Source: Dyadobacter sp. CECT 9275 (GTDB lineage Bacteria; Bacteroidota; Bacteroidia; Cytophagales; Spirosomataceae). Taken from it: 64,000 bases of DNA. Within the stretch, counting starts at the first letter, position 1. Each line of letters begins with the position of its first letter. The position numbers and the translations under genes are program-made. Location: assembly GCF_907164905.1 (NCBI RefSeq), contig NZ_CAJRAF010000002.1, positions 1,798,001 to 1,862,000 of the forward strand. Reading direction: 5' to 3'. This document shows positions 34,394 to 44,013 of the stretch, one piece after another. The notes beneath the pieces are model-generated. The model was not told where the DNA came from, ran no database searches, and saw nothing but the letters and a program-made list of their open reading frames with translations.

Positions 34394-34430
34394 AGCGGGT
34401 GGATACTGCCCACAGCAATATCCACCCGCT
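34394..34430. terminator. hairpin between convergent oxidoreductase and mnmA genes
   Basis: AGCGGGTGGATA (34394-34405) pairs perfectly with TATCCACCCGCT (34419-34430), loop 13 nt. No T-run, so the exact role is unsure; position suits a bidirectional terminator. Confidence 0.65.
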
Positions 34431-34542
34431 TATCCCGAGCAGCAGTTACCGGATAATCACTTCTGTAACAAAATGGGCTCGTGCCGGTTTGTTATATAAT
34501 GTATGGGAATGGTGTATGCCATATCACTGACTCCGACTGGCC

Positions 34543-35658
34543 CTAAAAGCCCCTGTCCTGCCTGAAACTCTTCATAATCCATCCACCTCCTATCACGTCA
34601 TCGCCTTCATAAAACACTGCGGCCTGGCCCGGAGCAATACCGTTAACACCATCGTGGAAGCGGGCCACAATTCGGTCGGGCTCAGTTTGCTCTATCACTG
34701 CCGGAGTGCCATCATGTTTGTACCGTACCTTTGTTACGGTTTCAAGAGGCTGCTCTATGGAAGCATATTTCTGCAGATTCAGCTTGCTCACGTGCATACC
34801 GTCCCGGAAAAGATCGGGAAGGTCTCCCAATACCACCTCATTGGAATCTTTTCTTATTTCAGTCACGAAAACAGGCCTTCCAAGTGCAATACCTAAGCCT
34901 TTTCGCTGACCGACGGTATAAAAAGGATACCCCTCGTGTTTGCCAACAACAGTACCATCCTCGTATACAAAATTGCCTCCGGCCACTTCCGCTTCCAAAC
35001 CGGGTATCCGGCGTTTCAGAAAACCGCGGTAATCGTTATCCGGCACAAAACAGATCTCATAACTTTCCGACTTATTAACCAGATCAATAAAACCACGCTG
35101 ACGAGCCATTTCTCTGATCTCGGACTTATGCAAATAACCCAATGGAAGTTTGGTACGTGCCAGACTTTCCTGCGAAACGCCCCACAATACGTAACTCTGG
35201 TCTTTCCAGGTATCAATACCCTTTGAAACGTAATGACGCCCGTTGTTGAACTGCATATTAGCATAATGCCCCGTGGCAATAAATTCACAGTCCAGCCGGT
35301 CCGCGCGGCGCAGCAGCGCGTCCCATTTGATATGTGTATTACAAAGCACGCAGGGATTGGGCGTGCGGCCTTCCAGGTATTCTCCGGTAAAATGGTCGAT
35401 CACATAATCTCCGAATTCATTGCGGATATCCAGGATATAATGGGGGAAACCCAGTTCCACTGCTATGTTGCGGGCGTCATTTATGGAGTCAAGCGAACAG
35501 CAGCCGGTTTCTTTTTTGGAGCTTCCGCTGCTGGCATAGTCCCAGGTCTTCATGGTCATTCCAATGACCTCATAACCTTGTTCATGTAACATAACAGCTG
35601 CGAGCGAGCTGTCTATGCCGCCACTCATGGCGACGAGGATCCTTCCGTGTTTGCTCAT
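34543..35658 (-). CDS. mnmA: tRNA 2-thiouridine synthase MnmA
   Basis: 371 residues from the ATG at 35658; 43 earlier in-frame codons do not look like the family. PP-loop AMSGGIDSS at 10-18 binds ATP; the catalytic cysteines lie in NPCVLCNTHIKWD and SYEICFVPDNDY. It thiolates U34 of Lys, Glu and Gln tRNAs using sulfur relayed from a cysteine desulfurase. Cytoplasmic and highly conserved. An exact -7 match lies about 85 bp upstream. Confidence 0.96.
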   Translation of the reverse strand: MSKHGRILVAMSGGIDSSLAAVMLHEQGYEVIGMTMKTWDYASSGSSKKETGCCSLDSINDARNIAVELGFPHYILDIRNEFGDYVIDHFTGEYLEGRTPNPCVLCNTHIKWDALLRRADRLDCEFIATGHYANMQFNNGRHYVSKGIDTWKDQSYVLWGVSQESLARTKLPLGYLHKSEIREMARQRGFIDLVNKSESYEICFVPDNDYRGFLKRRIPGLEAEVAGGNFVYEDGTVVGKHEGYPFYTVGQRKGLGIALGRPVFVTEIRKDSNEVVLGDLPDLFRDGMHVSKLNLQKYASIEQPLETVTKVRYKHDGTPAVIEQTEPDRIVARFHDGVNGIAPGQAAVFYEGDDVIGGGWIMKSFRQDRGF

Positions 35659-35739
35659 TTGGTAATCTGCCGAAGGTTGAACGCCTTCCGATTTATTTAT
35701 TTGAAAACTGTCAACAGCCACTGGTGCTGAATGGTTCCG

Positions 35740-35747
35740 CAAAGATA
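35740..35747 (-). promoter_or_regulatory. possible -7 element of mnmA
   Basis: The minus strand reads TATCTTTG, matching TAnnTTTG, about 85 nt before the mnmA start; no clear -33 TTTG is found at the right distance. Apart from this and a TACTTTTG on the + strand at 35817-35824, the 333-bp divergent region 35659-35991 shows nothing. Confidence 0.3.
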
Positions 35748-35991
35748 GGGATAAGTTCTCAGAAAGGACAGCCCAGAGGATGCGCACAAAAAAAACTTCG
35801 CGTGCATCGGACTACTTACTTTTGATTTTTTTAAAAATAAGTACATAGCGACTGGTTCGAAATGAGTGAGCTATACTACTAGTCAATTTCTTCAACAATA
35901 GAGTATCTTATGCGATCTATTTATGAAACGGGGTGGATCCGAACAGATTTAAGGCAATAAAATCGAATCATAACCCTCAAACTTTCTCCTC

Positions 35992-37995
35992 TTGAAAACA
36001 ATACGGTTAAACGTTGGAGTATTGATTTTTGCCGGTTTTCTTTTTTTCCATGCTGCGCAAGGGCAAAAAAACAGTTTATACAACAATTACCAGAACGGCG
36101 TAGAGAAGCTGGTATACAATAATCCCGGAGCACTGGTTGATCTTGATGTTGGTTTCAAATCGATCCCACTGCCTATGGATTTCGATGGCGACGGCGATAT
36201 GGATTTGCTGATGGTGTCTACCGGTAGCTATGCAGAGGTGGGTGTTTTTTATTTCGAAAACATCAGTGGAAATGTGGACAATCCAATATTTCGCGCCGGT
36301 GAAGAGGTGTATCCCGAACGTAACCCTATTGGCTCCGACTGGCAAGATGTTGTGCCTTCAGAAGTGAATGGAGCTGTACATGTTTTAGTCCCCGATTTCA
36401 CAGGAACCAACCTCACTATGTATGAAGACGTGCCGCAGCATGTGTTCTGGAAAAAATCGGATTTGTCGGTCAACATCATGGAATGTGCGCCCAATGGGGA
36501 ACGCAGTTTCTGGAAAATGATCGATTTTGATGGAGACGCTGTTTACGACCTTATCTGCGGAACGGGAAAATCGGTAATGTTTGTTAAAAACAGCGGTACG
36601 AACGAAAAACCGGTTTACGAAAAACCAATAAAAATCACGAACCAATCGGGCAAATCAATTGCAAAAGATAGTTATCTCAGTTTAGAAACCCCTTTTGCCG
36701 ACTATGACAACGACGGTGACCTGGATTATGTAGCAATGACCGAATATTCGAATATCATTTATTCTGAAAACAGGGGCACAAAGAAACAATATAAATTCGG
36801 CGAGGGAGATACGTTAAGATACAAAGGCAAACCTATCCAGTTTGTTGCGAAATCGGGAGATACGCATAAACTACGCCCTGTTGATTTCAACGCCGATGGT
36901 TTTATTGACATTGTAGCTGGCGACCAGGAAGGCAAAGTTTCCTTCCTGAAAAATACGGGCAAGATCGTAAATGGGGCTCCTGAGTTTATGCCGCCTGTAT
37001 TTTTTCAGCAGGAAGCAAAGTACGTGGACATGGGCGCTCATGCTACTCCACGTGTTTTCGACTGGGATGGTGACGGTCTCGACGACATCGTAAGCGGGAA
37101 CAATGCCGGTTTTTTGGTCTTTCTGAAAAATTTGGGCGGATACATGCCCAAATGGGATACCCCGAAATACCTGGAGATCGATGGAACGCCTATCCGATTT
37201 CTTCAGAAAGAATATGTACCCGGCACTGAACACCCGCAATACAGCTATACCAATGTGGTACCGGGTGACTGGGACATGGACGGACTACCCGATCTGTTGG
37301 TGAACGATCACAGCGGTAATGTAATGTGGCTAAAAAACAAAGGTTCACGTACCAAACCGAAGCTTTCACAGCCGCAAGGGCTCGAAGTGAACTGGGAAGG
37401 CAAACCGCTGGAACCCAAATGGGTACCTGGTTACAGGAGGGGTAACGAATTGCTGGCTCCGTGGAGAACAACACCCTATATCATGGATTTTGACGAAGAT
37501 GGGCTGAATGACTTGGTAATGCTCGATTACGAAGGGTATCTGGCCGTTTACCCGCGTTCGAAAAAAGAGGGGAAATTGCTTCTAGGACACCCGCAACGTA
37601 ACTTTATTTTCCCTGACGGAACGCCGATCCGACTAAACCAATTGGAAGGCAAAAGTAACGGCCGCATGAAAATTATCTTTGCCGACTGGGACGGCGACGG
37701 GCTGAAAGATCTTATTTTCTCCCATAAACCTGCGGCAAGCTGGATGAAAAATAAGGGTACAAAAGACGGGAAAATGATCTTGCAATATATGGGCCGTGTG
37801 GTGTCTCGCTCGCTCATGGGGCACGACGATTGTCCCGTGGTTTCCGACTTCAACAAAGACGGTGTTCCCGATTTGCTGGTGGGTACAGAAACGGGCGTGC
37901 TCTATTATTGGCAACGCCCATCGTTCGACATAACCACTACCATGACAACTTCGGGGAAACAAACACCGACTAAGCATAAGTATTTCAAAAGGTGA
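35992..37995 (+). CDS. secreted VCBS/FG-GAP repeat protein with nine calcium-loop repeats
   Basis: 667 residues starting at TTG with a signal peptide right after it (LIFAGFLFFHAAQGQ). Nine copies of a Dx[DN]xDG calcium loop are spaced along the protein, for example DFDGDGDMD, DYDNDGDLD, DWDGDGLDD, DFDEDGLND and DFNKDGVPD, each followed by a short hydrophobic strand as in FG-GAP beta-propeller blades. One copy (DFDGDAVYD) is altered. Such proteins are extracellular and bind glycans or lack known activity. No T9SS sorting domain is visible at the C-terminus. Confidence 0.85.
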   Translation: MKTIRLNVGVLIFAGFLFFHAAQGQKNSLYNNYQNGVEKLVYNNPGALVDLDVGFKSIPLPMDFDGDGDMDLLMVSTGSYAEVGVFYFENISGNVDNPIFRAGEEVYPERNPIGSDWQDVVPSEVNGAVHVLVPDFTGTNLTMYEDVPQHVFWKKSDLSVNIMECAPNGERSFWKMIDFDGDAVYDLICGTGKSVMFVKNSGTNEKPVYEKPIKITNQSGKSIAKDSYLSLETPFADYDNDGDLDYVAMTEYSNIIYSENRGTKKQYKFGEGDTLRYKGKPIQFVAKSGDTHKLRPVDFNADGFIDIVAGDQEGKVSFLKNTGKIVNGAPEFMPPVFFQQEAKYVDMGAHATPRVFDWDGDGLDDIVSGNNAGFLVFLKNLGGYMPKWDTPKYLEIDGTPIRFLQKEYVPGTEHPQYSYTNVVPGDWDMDGLPDLLVNDHSGNVMWLKNKGSRTKPKLSQPQGLEVNWEGKPLEPKWVPGYRRGNELLAPWRTTPYIMDFDEDGLNDLVMLDYEGYLAVYPRSKKEGKLLLGHPQRNFIFPDGTPIRLNQLEGKSNGRMKIIFADWDGDGLKDLIFSHKPAASWMKNKGTKDGKMILQYMGRVVSRSLMGHDDCPVVSDFNKDGVPDLLVGTETGVLYYWQRPSFDITTTMTTSGKQTPTKHKYFKR

Positions 37996-38031
37996 CGGTC
38001 AGTTTTATCTGGATTCGGTTAAATTCGGATT

Positions 38032-38328
38032 TTGGATCCATTCACCGCTCAGTATAAAAAAAACTTATATGTTTGCATAAGTATAATTGCCCCTTTTTGG
38101 TCCTTCCGTTTTTTTGATTCATCTGTAAATGAGAAGTTTAGATATTTTACCATTGATGACAGTGAGGAAGAAGTATGTAGGAATATGGAGAAGCTAATTT
38201 TAACATACTTCCCCAATTATTCGCTTTTACCAAAAGAGCTAGGTGATGTAATCATTGATGATATTGATACACCCCATTCCCACGATAAACCGGTTACAAT
38301 ATTTAGGGCGATATTCGTTGATAATTAG
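38032..38328 (+). CDS. hypothetical protein, possibly a gene fragment
   Basis: 98 residues from a TTG; an internal ATG would give 47. The second half (EEEVCRNMEKLILTYF, DKPVTIFRAIF) looks like folded protein, while the first 25 residues look less so, suggesting a truncated gene. More AT-rich than its neighbours. I recognise no family. It is followed 13 bp later by another orphan small gene. Confidence 0.45.
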   Translation: MDPFTAQYKKNLYVCISIIAPFWSFRFFDSSVNEKFRYFTIDDSEEEVCRNMEKLILTYFPNYSLLPKELGDVIIDDIDTPHSHDKPVTIFRAIFVDN

Positions 38329-38341
38329 TTGGTAAAAAGTT

Positions 38342-38665
38342 ATGAATAAAAGGTCCAATTATATTTTATTGATTTTACTAGTACTCATGACGCTTCCCGT
38401 TGTCATAGATGTTTTGCTTTGGTATACTGTTACAACTTATACTACTTCATTTTCCGAAGCAAAAATAGAATACCTGAATAATTTTCCGGAACCCGTAAGA
38501 AATACAACCCTTCTAACCGTGATCAGCATCATTACAGGAACAATTGCAGGCTGTGGTGCAGTAATTCTTGACAATCGTAGCGCTAAACGATTAAAAACAA
38601 CAGCTAAGGTTTTGGCTGTTATCAATTTTACGCTAACAGCGCTACATATATTTAGTCTGATGTAG
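38342..38665 (+). CDS. small membrane protein, unknown
   Basis: 107 residues with three hydrophobic segments: about 7-27 (IILLILLVLMTLPVVIDVLL region), 52-72 and 82-105. A soluble loop holds TTSFSEAKIEYLNNFPE. AT-rich compared with the flanking genes. No family recognised; together with the preceding ORF it may be a small transferred segment. Confidence 0.6.
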   Translation: MNKRSNYILLILLVLMTLPVVIDVLLWYTVTTYTTSFSEAKIEYLNNFPEPVRNTTLLTVISIITGTIAGCGAVILDNRSAKRLKTTAKVLAVINFTLTALHIFSLM

Positions 38666-38716
38666 TGAAACATTTTATTCATTTACCACCGAAAGAAGAA
38701 TTTCCGCTTTCCAGCC

Positions 38717-39760
38717 TTAAGAAATCACCTGTCTGATTACATTTTTGATGTTCAGTTCAATAATATCCGTCATGCTTGAGCACCGGTGGTAGGCTTCATC
38801 TTTATAATGCCGCGCCAGACCGAGCCTCAGCTCTTCAATATTTTCCGGTGTTGAAATCTTGTCCCGGATGGATACATCCCGAAGTTCCCTCAACCTGTGT
38901 TTCTCACTGCGGGCCTGATACATAATAGACGACTGCTCTTCCTGCTGATACTGAAAAACCGTCTTATCTGTCAGATGCTCCATCGCCAGCTGAACGTAAG
39001 GGAGGTTTTCCTTAAAAAACTGAGGCATATATACTTTCAGATTCCCCTCATAAAACTGCTGATCAAAGTCTATGGCGCGCAAGTGGAACTGGAAATCATC
39101 AAAATCGGGGGTGATCTGCATCACAAAATTGTACGAGCGCATATCCCCCAGGAGCGTAATCAGGCATCGCTCGTTAAACTTCACAAATTCCTTGGCAATA
39201 CGCGTCGGGTTGTAGTCGGTATGATTGAGTCTGGACCTGGCGAAAACGTCACCCGGTATGCCGGCTATATGTTCCTCGATCAGCGTGTTACCGTCTACCA
39301 GATAATTCACCTGATTGGGAGAAAAAATTTCTTCCAGTTCGAGTCCGTAAATCCGCGAAGCATCGGCTTTCTTGACATAAAAGTAATCATAGATATCATT
39401 CAACCTGTTCACAATCTTGATCCTGAACGGATTAGAGTTTCCGAATTTACAATAGTCGATACGATCAATGTACTTATGCTGCACCACCCTCAGATTCCCC
39501 GACGCCTTTAACATCGCATACGCCACTTTCAGGCCGTTATGCAAACGTTCAATTTCATGGGGAGGATAAAGCGGACTTTCCCAAAGGGTATCTTTCCCAT
39601 TTTTATCGATGACAGGAAAAGATTCGTAGAAGTTCAGGAGGTCCGAATACCCAACCGGCAAGCGGGCGTCGCGCTGGTAAAACCTGAGATATTTCCGCAG
39701 GTCAGCGTTCACCGGATAAATCGGTTTCTTCTTAAGTATCTTTACATCGCCGTATTCCAT
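38717..39760 (-). CDS. conserved hypothetical with protein-kinase-like catalytic motifs
   Basis: 347 residues, no signal or membrane segment. Residues 112-240 carry motifs in the order of a kinase or aminoglycoside-phosphotransferase fold: YFYVKKADA with Lys130/131 (ATP-binding Lys position), TLIEEHIAGIPGD (hinge-like), LLGDMRSYNF with D206 and N211 five residues apart as in the HxDxxxxN loop, and RAIDFDQ with D231 about 25 residues later as in DFG. The rest is helical. I know no named family. Divergent from mobA. Confidence 0.65.
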   Translation of the reverse strand: MEYGDVKILKKKPIYPVNADLRKYLRFYQRDARLPVGYSDLLNFYESFPVIDKNGKDTLWESPLYPPHEIERLHNGLKVAYAMLKASGNLRVVQHKYIDRIDYCKFGNSNPFRIKIVNRLNDIYDYFYVKKADASRIYGLELEEIFSPNQVNYLVDGNTLIEEHIAGIPGDVFARSRLNHTDYNPTRIAKEFVKFNERCLITLLGDMRSYNFVMQITPDFDDFQFHLRAIDFDQQFYEGNLKVYMPQFFKENLPYVQLAMEHLTDKTVFQYQQEEQSSIMYQARSEKHRLRELRDVSIRDKISTPENIEELRLGLARHYKDEAYHRCSSMTDIIELNIKNVIRQVIS

Positions 39761-39891
39761 TTCCTGATATTAACTAATGCCGACAGCAGCATGATCTGTT
39801 AGCACAAGATAATAAAAAGGTATCCGTTTTGGTCAAAACCGAAAAAGATATACCTTACATCAGTTCAATAATCGTAGATACCTGGCCTGAA

Positions 39892-40512
39892 ATGCGTGTA
39901 AAATCTGATCTGTACGGACTGGCAGTATGCGGCGGCAAAAGCAGCCGCATGGGTACCGACAAAAGTAACCTGGTCTATTACGGGCGGGCTCAGAAATACC
40001 ATGTAGCCGATATGCTGGCGACTTGCTGCTCCCGGGTATTCATCTCCTGCAATGCACAACAGAAAACCAGCATCGATGCGGACTACCTCACCCTTACGGA
40101 TTCGTCTGAATTCCCCGATGCCGGACCTGTTACCGCGTTACTTACAGCCTTTAGCATATTCCCCGGCCAGGATTTTTTGGTAATAGGCACAGATTACCCC
40201 CTGCTCAGTATACCGGAACTGCAACTTTTTATGACCAGTATCCAAAGAAAAACCCTTGCGGCGGCTTTTTATAATCCGGATGGTTTTTATGAACCCTTGC
40301 TGGCATGGTATTCCAAAAATTGCTACCAGGAGCTGAGGAGGCTTTTTGAGAAGGGCGAATATTCCATTCAGCGGTTTTTACAAAATTCCGGCGCCGAGAA
40401 GTACAGGCCGGGATTTCCGCAGATAATGACCAGCGTGGATACTACGGAAGATTACGAGCGGATGAAAGAATTTATCAAAAGCGGACAAAGCATAACCCGA
40501 TCTGACATTTAA
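39892..40512 (+). CDS. mobA: molybdenum cofactor guanylyltransferase MobA
   Basis: 206 residues from the ATG at 39892; the frame opens at a TTG 63 nt earlier, but the family begins with LYGLAVCGGKSSRMGTDKS, the nucleotide-binding loop. VIGTDYPLL supplies the metal-binding Asp. It joins GMP to molybdopterin to form the guanine dinucleotide cofactor used by the DMSO-reductase family. fdhD follows 7 bp downstream, so the two are co-transcribed, in support of a Mo-enzyme maturation role. Confidence 0.88.
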   Translation: MRVKSDLYGLAVCGGKSSRMGTDKSNLVYYGRAQKYHVADMLATCCSRVFISCNAQQKTSIDADYLTLTDSSEFPDAGPVTALLTAFSIFPGQDFLVIGTDYPLLSIPELQLFMTSIQRKTLAAAFYNPDGFYEPLLAWYSKNCYQELRRLFEKGEYSIQRFLQNSGAEKYRPGFPQIMTSVDTTEDYERMKEFIKSGQSITRSDI

Positions 40513-40519
40513 TATTACC

Positions 40520-41353
40520 ATGGAAGTACTATCAACGACCAGCCATACCATCAGGAAAATTACCGCCGGGAATGATACCCTTGTGCAGGACGAACTGGCT
40601 GTGGAAGAACCATTGGAGATACGGATAAAATATTGGGAAAAGGGCAGACAGATCGCCAGAAATATCTCTGTTACCATGCGCACACCCGGATGCGATCCTG
40701 AACTGGCCCTGGGCTTTTTGTTTACGGAAGGTGTTGTCCATCATTATAACCAAATTGAGAAAGTAGCAACCGATCCGTTCGATAACAATGTCCTGACAGT
40801 CGAATTAAAAGCGGATGAAAAGCCCGTTTTAGGCTCTTCGGAGCGAAATTTTTATACAACATCCAGCTGCGGCGTTTGTGGCAAATCAAGTATTGAAGCC
40901 ATCAAAACCCACTCGACCTACCAGTTTCTTGAATCGGATATATCGGTCGGTAAAGAAATTTTGTTCACACTGAAAGATAGGTTACGAGAACAGCAGCAGG
41001 TATTTGAGTCAACCGGAGGACTGCATGCGTCTGCACTTTTCAGCCCACAAGGTGATTTTTTAATGCTCCGCGAGGATGTGGGCAGGCACAATGCTCTTGA
41101 CAAAATAATAGGTTCGGCACTGATACAAAATATGCTGCCGCTCACTGAGAAGCTACTGTTGCTCAGCGGGCGGGCCAGTTTTGAATTGCTTCAGAAAGCC
41201 AGCATGGCGGGCATTAAAATCATTGCGGCCATCGGTGCGCCTTCCAGCCTGGCCGTTGAAGTAGCAGAAGAATCGGGCATTACGCTCATCGGTTTTCTGA
41301 AGAACGATGGTTTTAATATCTATACCGGTTTCTCCAGGGTGACTGAATTGTAG
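40520..41353 (+). CDS. fdhD: formate dehydrogenase sulfurtransferase FdhD
   Basis: 277 residues. The catalytic cysteines are C117 and C120 in SSCGVCGKSS. FdhD moves sulfur from a cysteine desulfurase onto the molybdenum cofactor of formate dehydrogenases, which is needed for their activity. Conserved GGLHASALF and REDVGRHNALDK are also present. The client is probably the YdeP/FdhF-type oxidoreductase 3 kb downstream. The stop codon is part of a perfect hairpin. Confidence 0.96.
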   Translation: MEVLSTTSHTIRKITAGNDTLVQDELAVEEPLEIRIKYWEKGRQIARNISVTMRTPGCDPELALGFLFTEGVVHHYNQIEKVATDPFDNNVLTVELKADEKPVLGSSERNFYTTSSCGVCGKSSIEAIKTHSTYQFLESDISVGKEILFTLKDRLREQQQVFESTGGLHASALFSPQGDFLMLREDVGRHNALDKIIGSALIQNMLPLTEKLLLLSGRASFELLQKASMAGIKIIAAIGAPSSLAVEVAEESGITLIGFLKNDGFNIYTGFSRVTEL

Positions 41354-41384
41354 TGTTTGAAGCCAGACCAGGCTTCAAACACTA
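41351..41384. terminator. 14-bp perfect hairpin including the fdhD stop codon
   Basis: TAGTGTTTGAAGCC (41351-41364) pairs perfectly with GGCTTCAAACACTA (41371-41384) with a 6-nt loop; the TAG stop of fdhD is the first triplet of the stem. No T-run on either side. It lies between convergent genes. Confidence 0.7.
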
Positions 41385-41398
41385 CTCGACCATAAAGT

Positions 41399-43795
41399 TT
41401 ATACAAATAACTTCCTTTTGCTTTTCAGGGACCAGGTTACCCTCCCCACCTCAAATTTTTCGTAGAGCTGCCGCACTGCCACCTGATATGCTCCTTTTTC
41501 ATAATTTTTTCCTCCTTTTATGTGCATCCGGCAGGCATATTTCGCCTCTTTGGGAAGTTGAATTTCGCCCAGGCTTATTTTCCTTAAATTGGGAAGATAC
41601 AAAAGCACACGGTTGGACTTCCTATCTACCTTGGCTTCCACACCCCTGATTTTAGAAAAGACATATAACTTGTAGGGTATCTCCAGGATAATCCGGGCTC
41701 CTTCCGGCAAACGGTTTAAAATTTCTATTTCAAAAGGCCGGGCTTTGTCGGGGCTTCCGGTGATATTGAATTCCAGTTGCGCAGTTGGGTCACTGGGGTC
41801 AATATCATTGACAACATCAAAATTGCGCCAAGTGATGTTATTATTATTCCTGATAAAGGCGTAAAAATCATCCCAGTCAAAACCGGCCACGCCAGGTACG
41901 GCCGGAGCCGGGTCCTGTGGGTGCGAAAGTATCCCCACAAAACACTGATGCGTATTGGCAGGAGGCAAAGAGGCGCTGCCCCAGGTAAGCGGAGGGGACA
42001 CCACCAGAATATCTCCCACGGGAACATCCACGGGGCTGGTGTTACCTATAAAATGCCACAGATTAGGCGTAACCAGCGTAGAAACCTCGCTCCAGTAAAT
42101 TGCTGCACGCACATTATTTGCAGCTGCTCCACCCTTGTTTTTTATTCTTACGTAGATATAATTATCCTGCCCTGCTTCCACACGGCTTCCTAAGGTACTT
42201 GAGTTTTCGTTTCCGCTTCCCTCACCGAACGTCCCGTCGGGATCTGCCACCAGGCTGGGCCTCACAATAATATCCGGACTTGCACTGATCGCCCCAGACG
42301 CGGGCACATTGCCGGTATCCCCTACGTAATCGCGCAGATAAACATCAGGAACCACCTCCAAAGTATTTTCTATAATGGCTCTCAGGTTGGGCATCACACC
42401 AATGTTCCCCGCAACGCCCGTTCCCTGAGCCGTACCTGTAGCAGGATTGGTGAGCAGCAACCGCATCTGCTGCGGGGATATTACCGATCCAACGTCTGCC
42501 TTATGAACTCCCTGTAAGATCAGCGCTGCGCCGACAATGATGGGTGAAGCGCCGCTGGTTCCGCCGAATGCGCTGGTATAATCGTCGTTTCTGCTGGCGG
42601 TGGTATCATTCCCAAGAGATCCGGTCAATCGGTTGGCATAACCGGAAGTAACGATGTTTTCGCCCCAGGCGTAACAGTCGATACGGGAGCCGAAATTTGA
42701 AAACGAGGCCCTGTGATGGGGAACGGTGGAAACGGAAGCCCCCACCATGATCGCTCCTGAATCAATAAAATTTGCGGATCCCCGGTCCAGTATGTCCCGG
42801 CCTGCACTGTTGAGCCAGCTGTCCAGATTTTCATTACCATTACCCGCTGCCTCCACTACCACAATACCATTGGCCACAGCAAGCCTGATGGCGTCCAGGT
42901 CGGCGGCATCGGTTTCAGTAGGAAGAAAATCGCGCTGGACCTCAAGCAGCAGCACATCCCCCGGATTCATATTGTCAATTGCCGCTAAGATGGCATCTGC
43001 TACGTGCAGGGCAGTTCCCGAGGAAGCCTCATAATGAGAAACCATTCTGACGTAATCCACAAAAGGTGCAATACCAACAATGCCCCTTCCGTTGTCAATA
43101 CCTACTACTTCGCCCAAAACAGCGGTCCCGTGATCTCCCACATAAGTACCCACGCCATGAAGGTTGTCGTTAAATATCAGCGTAGGAGATGCCCCCGCCA
43201 GGTCTTCATGTGTAGGTATCCAGCCTTGTTCCAGGTCAATAAAACCTACGCCATCACCCGGTCTGTCGATCTGCGTCCAGGCCCAGCGGGCATCTATTCC
43301 GGTGGGTGCTGCATTCAGATACCCCTGCTGCGACACGAAGGTATCGTCGCTGGCGTTGATAAAAGGATCTGTCACGATCATTTCTTTGTAGGCTAGTTCA
43401 ATTTCAGGCATACCCTGAAATATCTTGACCAGCTCATCCGGATGGCCTGCATAATTCCGGTAGTCCAGTCGCCAATAATTGCTCAGACTATGCAGCGGGG
43501 CAAATTCCGTTTCCCTGGCTTTCTCTTCCAATTTTCTCAGTTTTTCTGTTGCAACACTGCTGATCGTTCGTCTGATACCCTGCGGCTTAAAGCTCTCCAA
43601 GACAGATAGCAGCCTGCCAAGCTGAAATTTTTTAGCTAATTCAATTAAATTTTCTGCATCAAAGTAAGCATACTTATCCAGAAGACAGATGATGATAAAT
43701 CCGCTGAACCTGTTCGGTTGCTTGCCCTTTGTCAAAATAGAATGCTCCGCATCAGTTCCCTGACCGTCAACGATTTGATTTGTTTTGTTTTCCAT
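41399..43795 (-). CDS. S8 (subtilisin-like) serine peptidase without signal peptide
   Basis: 798 residues. Catalytic triad D187 (GFIDLEQ), H222 (GDHGTAV) and S414 (GGTSGASP), with the oxyanion Asn in EAAGNGN. The N-terminal 140 residues resemble a helical pro-region, and no signal peptide or membrane segment is visible. After the protease domain (about 165-480) come a CARDB-like beta domain (about 500-690) and a C-terminal beta domain. No T9SS sorting domain seen. It interrupts the Mo gene cluster in opposite orientation. Substrate unknown. Confidence 0.85.
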   Translation of the reverse strand: MENKTNQIVDGQGTDAEHSILTKGKQPNRFSGFIIICLLDKYAYFDAENLIELAKKFQLGRLLSVLESFKPQGIRRTISSVATEKLRKLEEKARETEFAPLHSLSNYWRLDYRNYAGHPDELVKIFQGMPEIELAYKEMIVTDPFINASDDTFVSQQGYLNAAPTGIDARWAWTQIDRPGDGVGFIDLEQGWIPTHEDLAGASPTLIFNDNLHGVGTYVGDHGTAVLGEVVGIDNGRGIVGIAPFVDYVRMVSHYEASSGTALHVADAILAAIDNMNPGDVLLLEVQRDFLPTETDAADLDAIRLAVANGIVVVEAAGNGNENLDSWLNSAGRDILDRGSANFIDSGAIMVGASVSTVPHHRASFSNFGSRIDCYAWGENIVTSGYANRLTGSLGNDTTASRNDDYTSAFGGTSGASPIIVGAALILQGVHKADVGSVISPQQMRLLLTNPATGTAQGTGVAGNIGVMPNLRAIIENTLEVVPDVYLRDYVGDTGNVPASGAISASPDIIVRPSLVADPDGTFGEGSGNENSSTLGSRVEAGQDNYIYVRIKNKGGAAANNVRAAIYWSEVSTLVTPNLWHFIGNTSPVDVPVGDILVVSPPLTWGSASLPPANTHQCFVGILSHPQDPAPAVPGVAGFDWDDFYAFIRNNNNITWRNFDVVNDIDPSDPTAQLEFNITGSPDKARPFEIEILNRLPEGARIILEIPYKLYVFSKIRGVEAKVDRKSNRVLLYLPNLRKISLGEIQLPKEAKYACRMHIKGGKNYEKGAYQVAVRQLYEKFEVGRVTWSLKSKRKLFV

Positions 43796-44013
43796 TTTTT
43801 CAGATTTTTAATTTAAACTGTACCTTCCACATGAATTTTCTAACTTGTCTGCCGTTGCAGAAACAATGTCAGGCAGGTTTGTCGTTGTAACCATGTAACA
43901 GGGAAACACAACCTTAACGGCAGAGGTAAAGGTGAATGGAAGAAGTGAAAAATTATGCAGTAGAAATACGGGTTTTTACAATTAGGTAATAATACCCAAG
44001 TCTGGATTTTACT

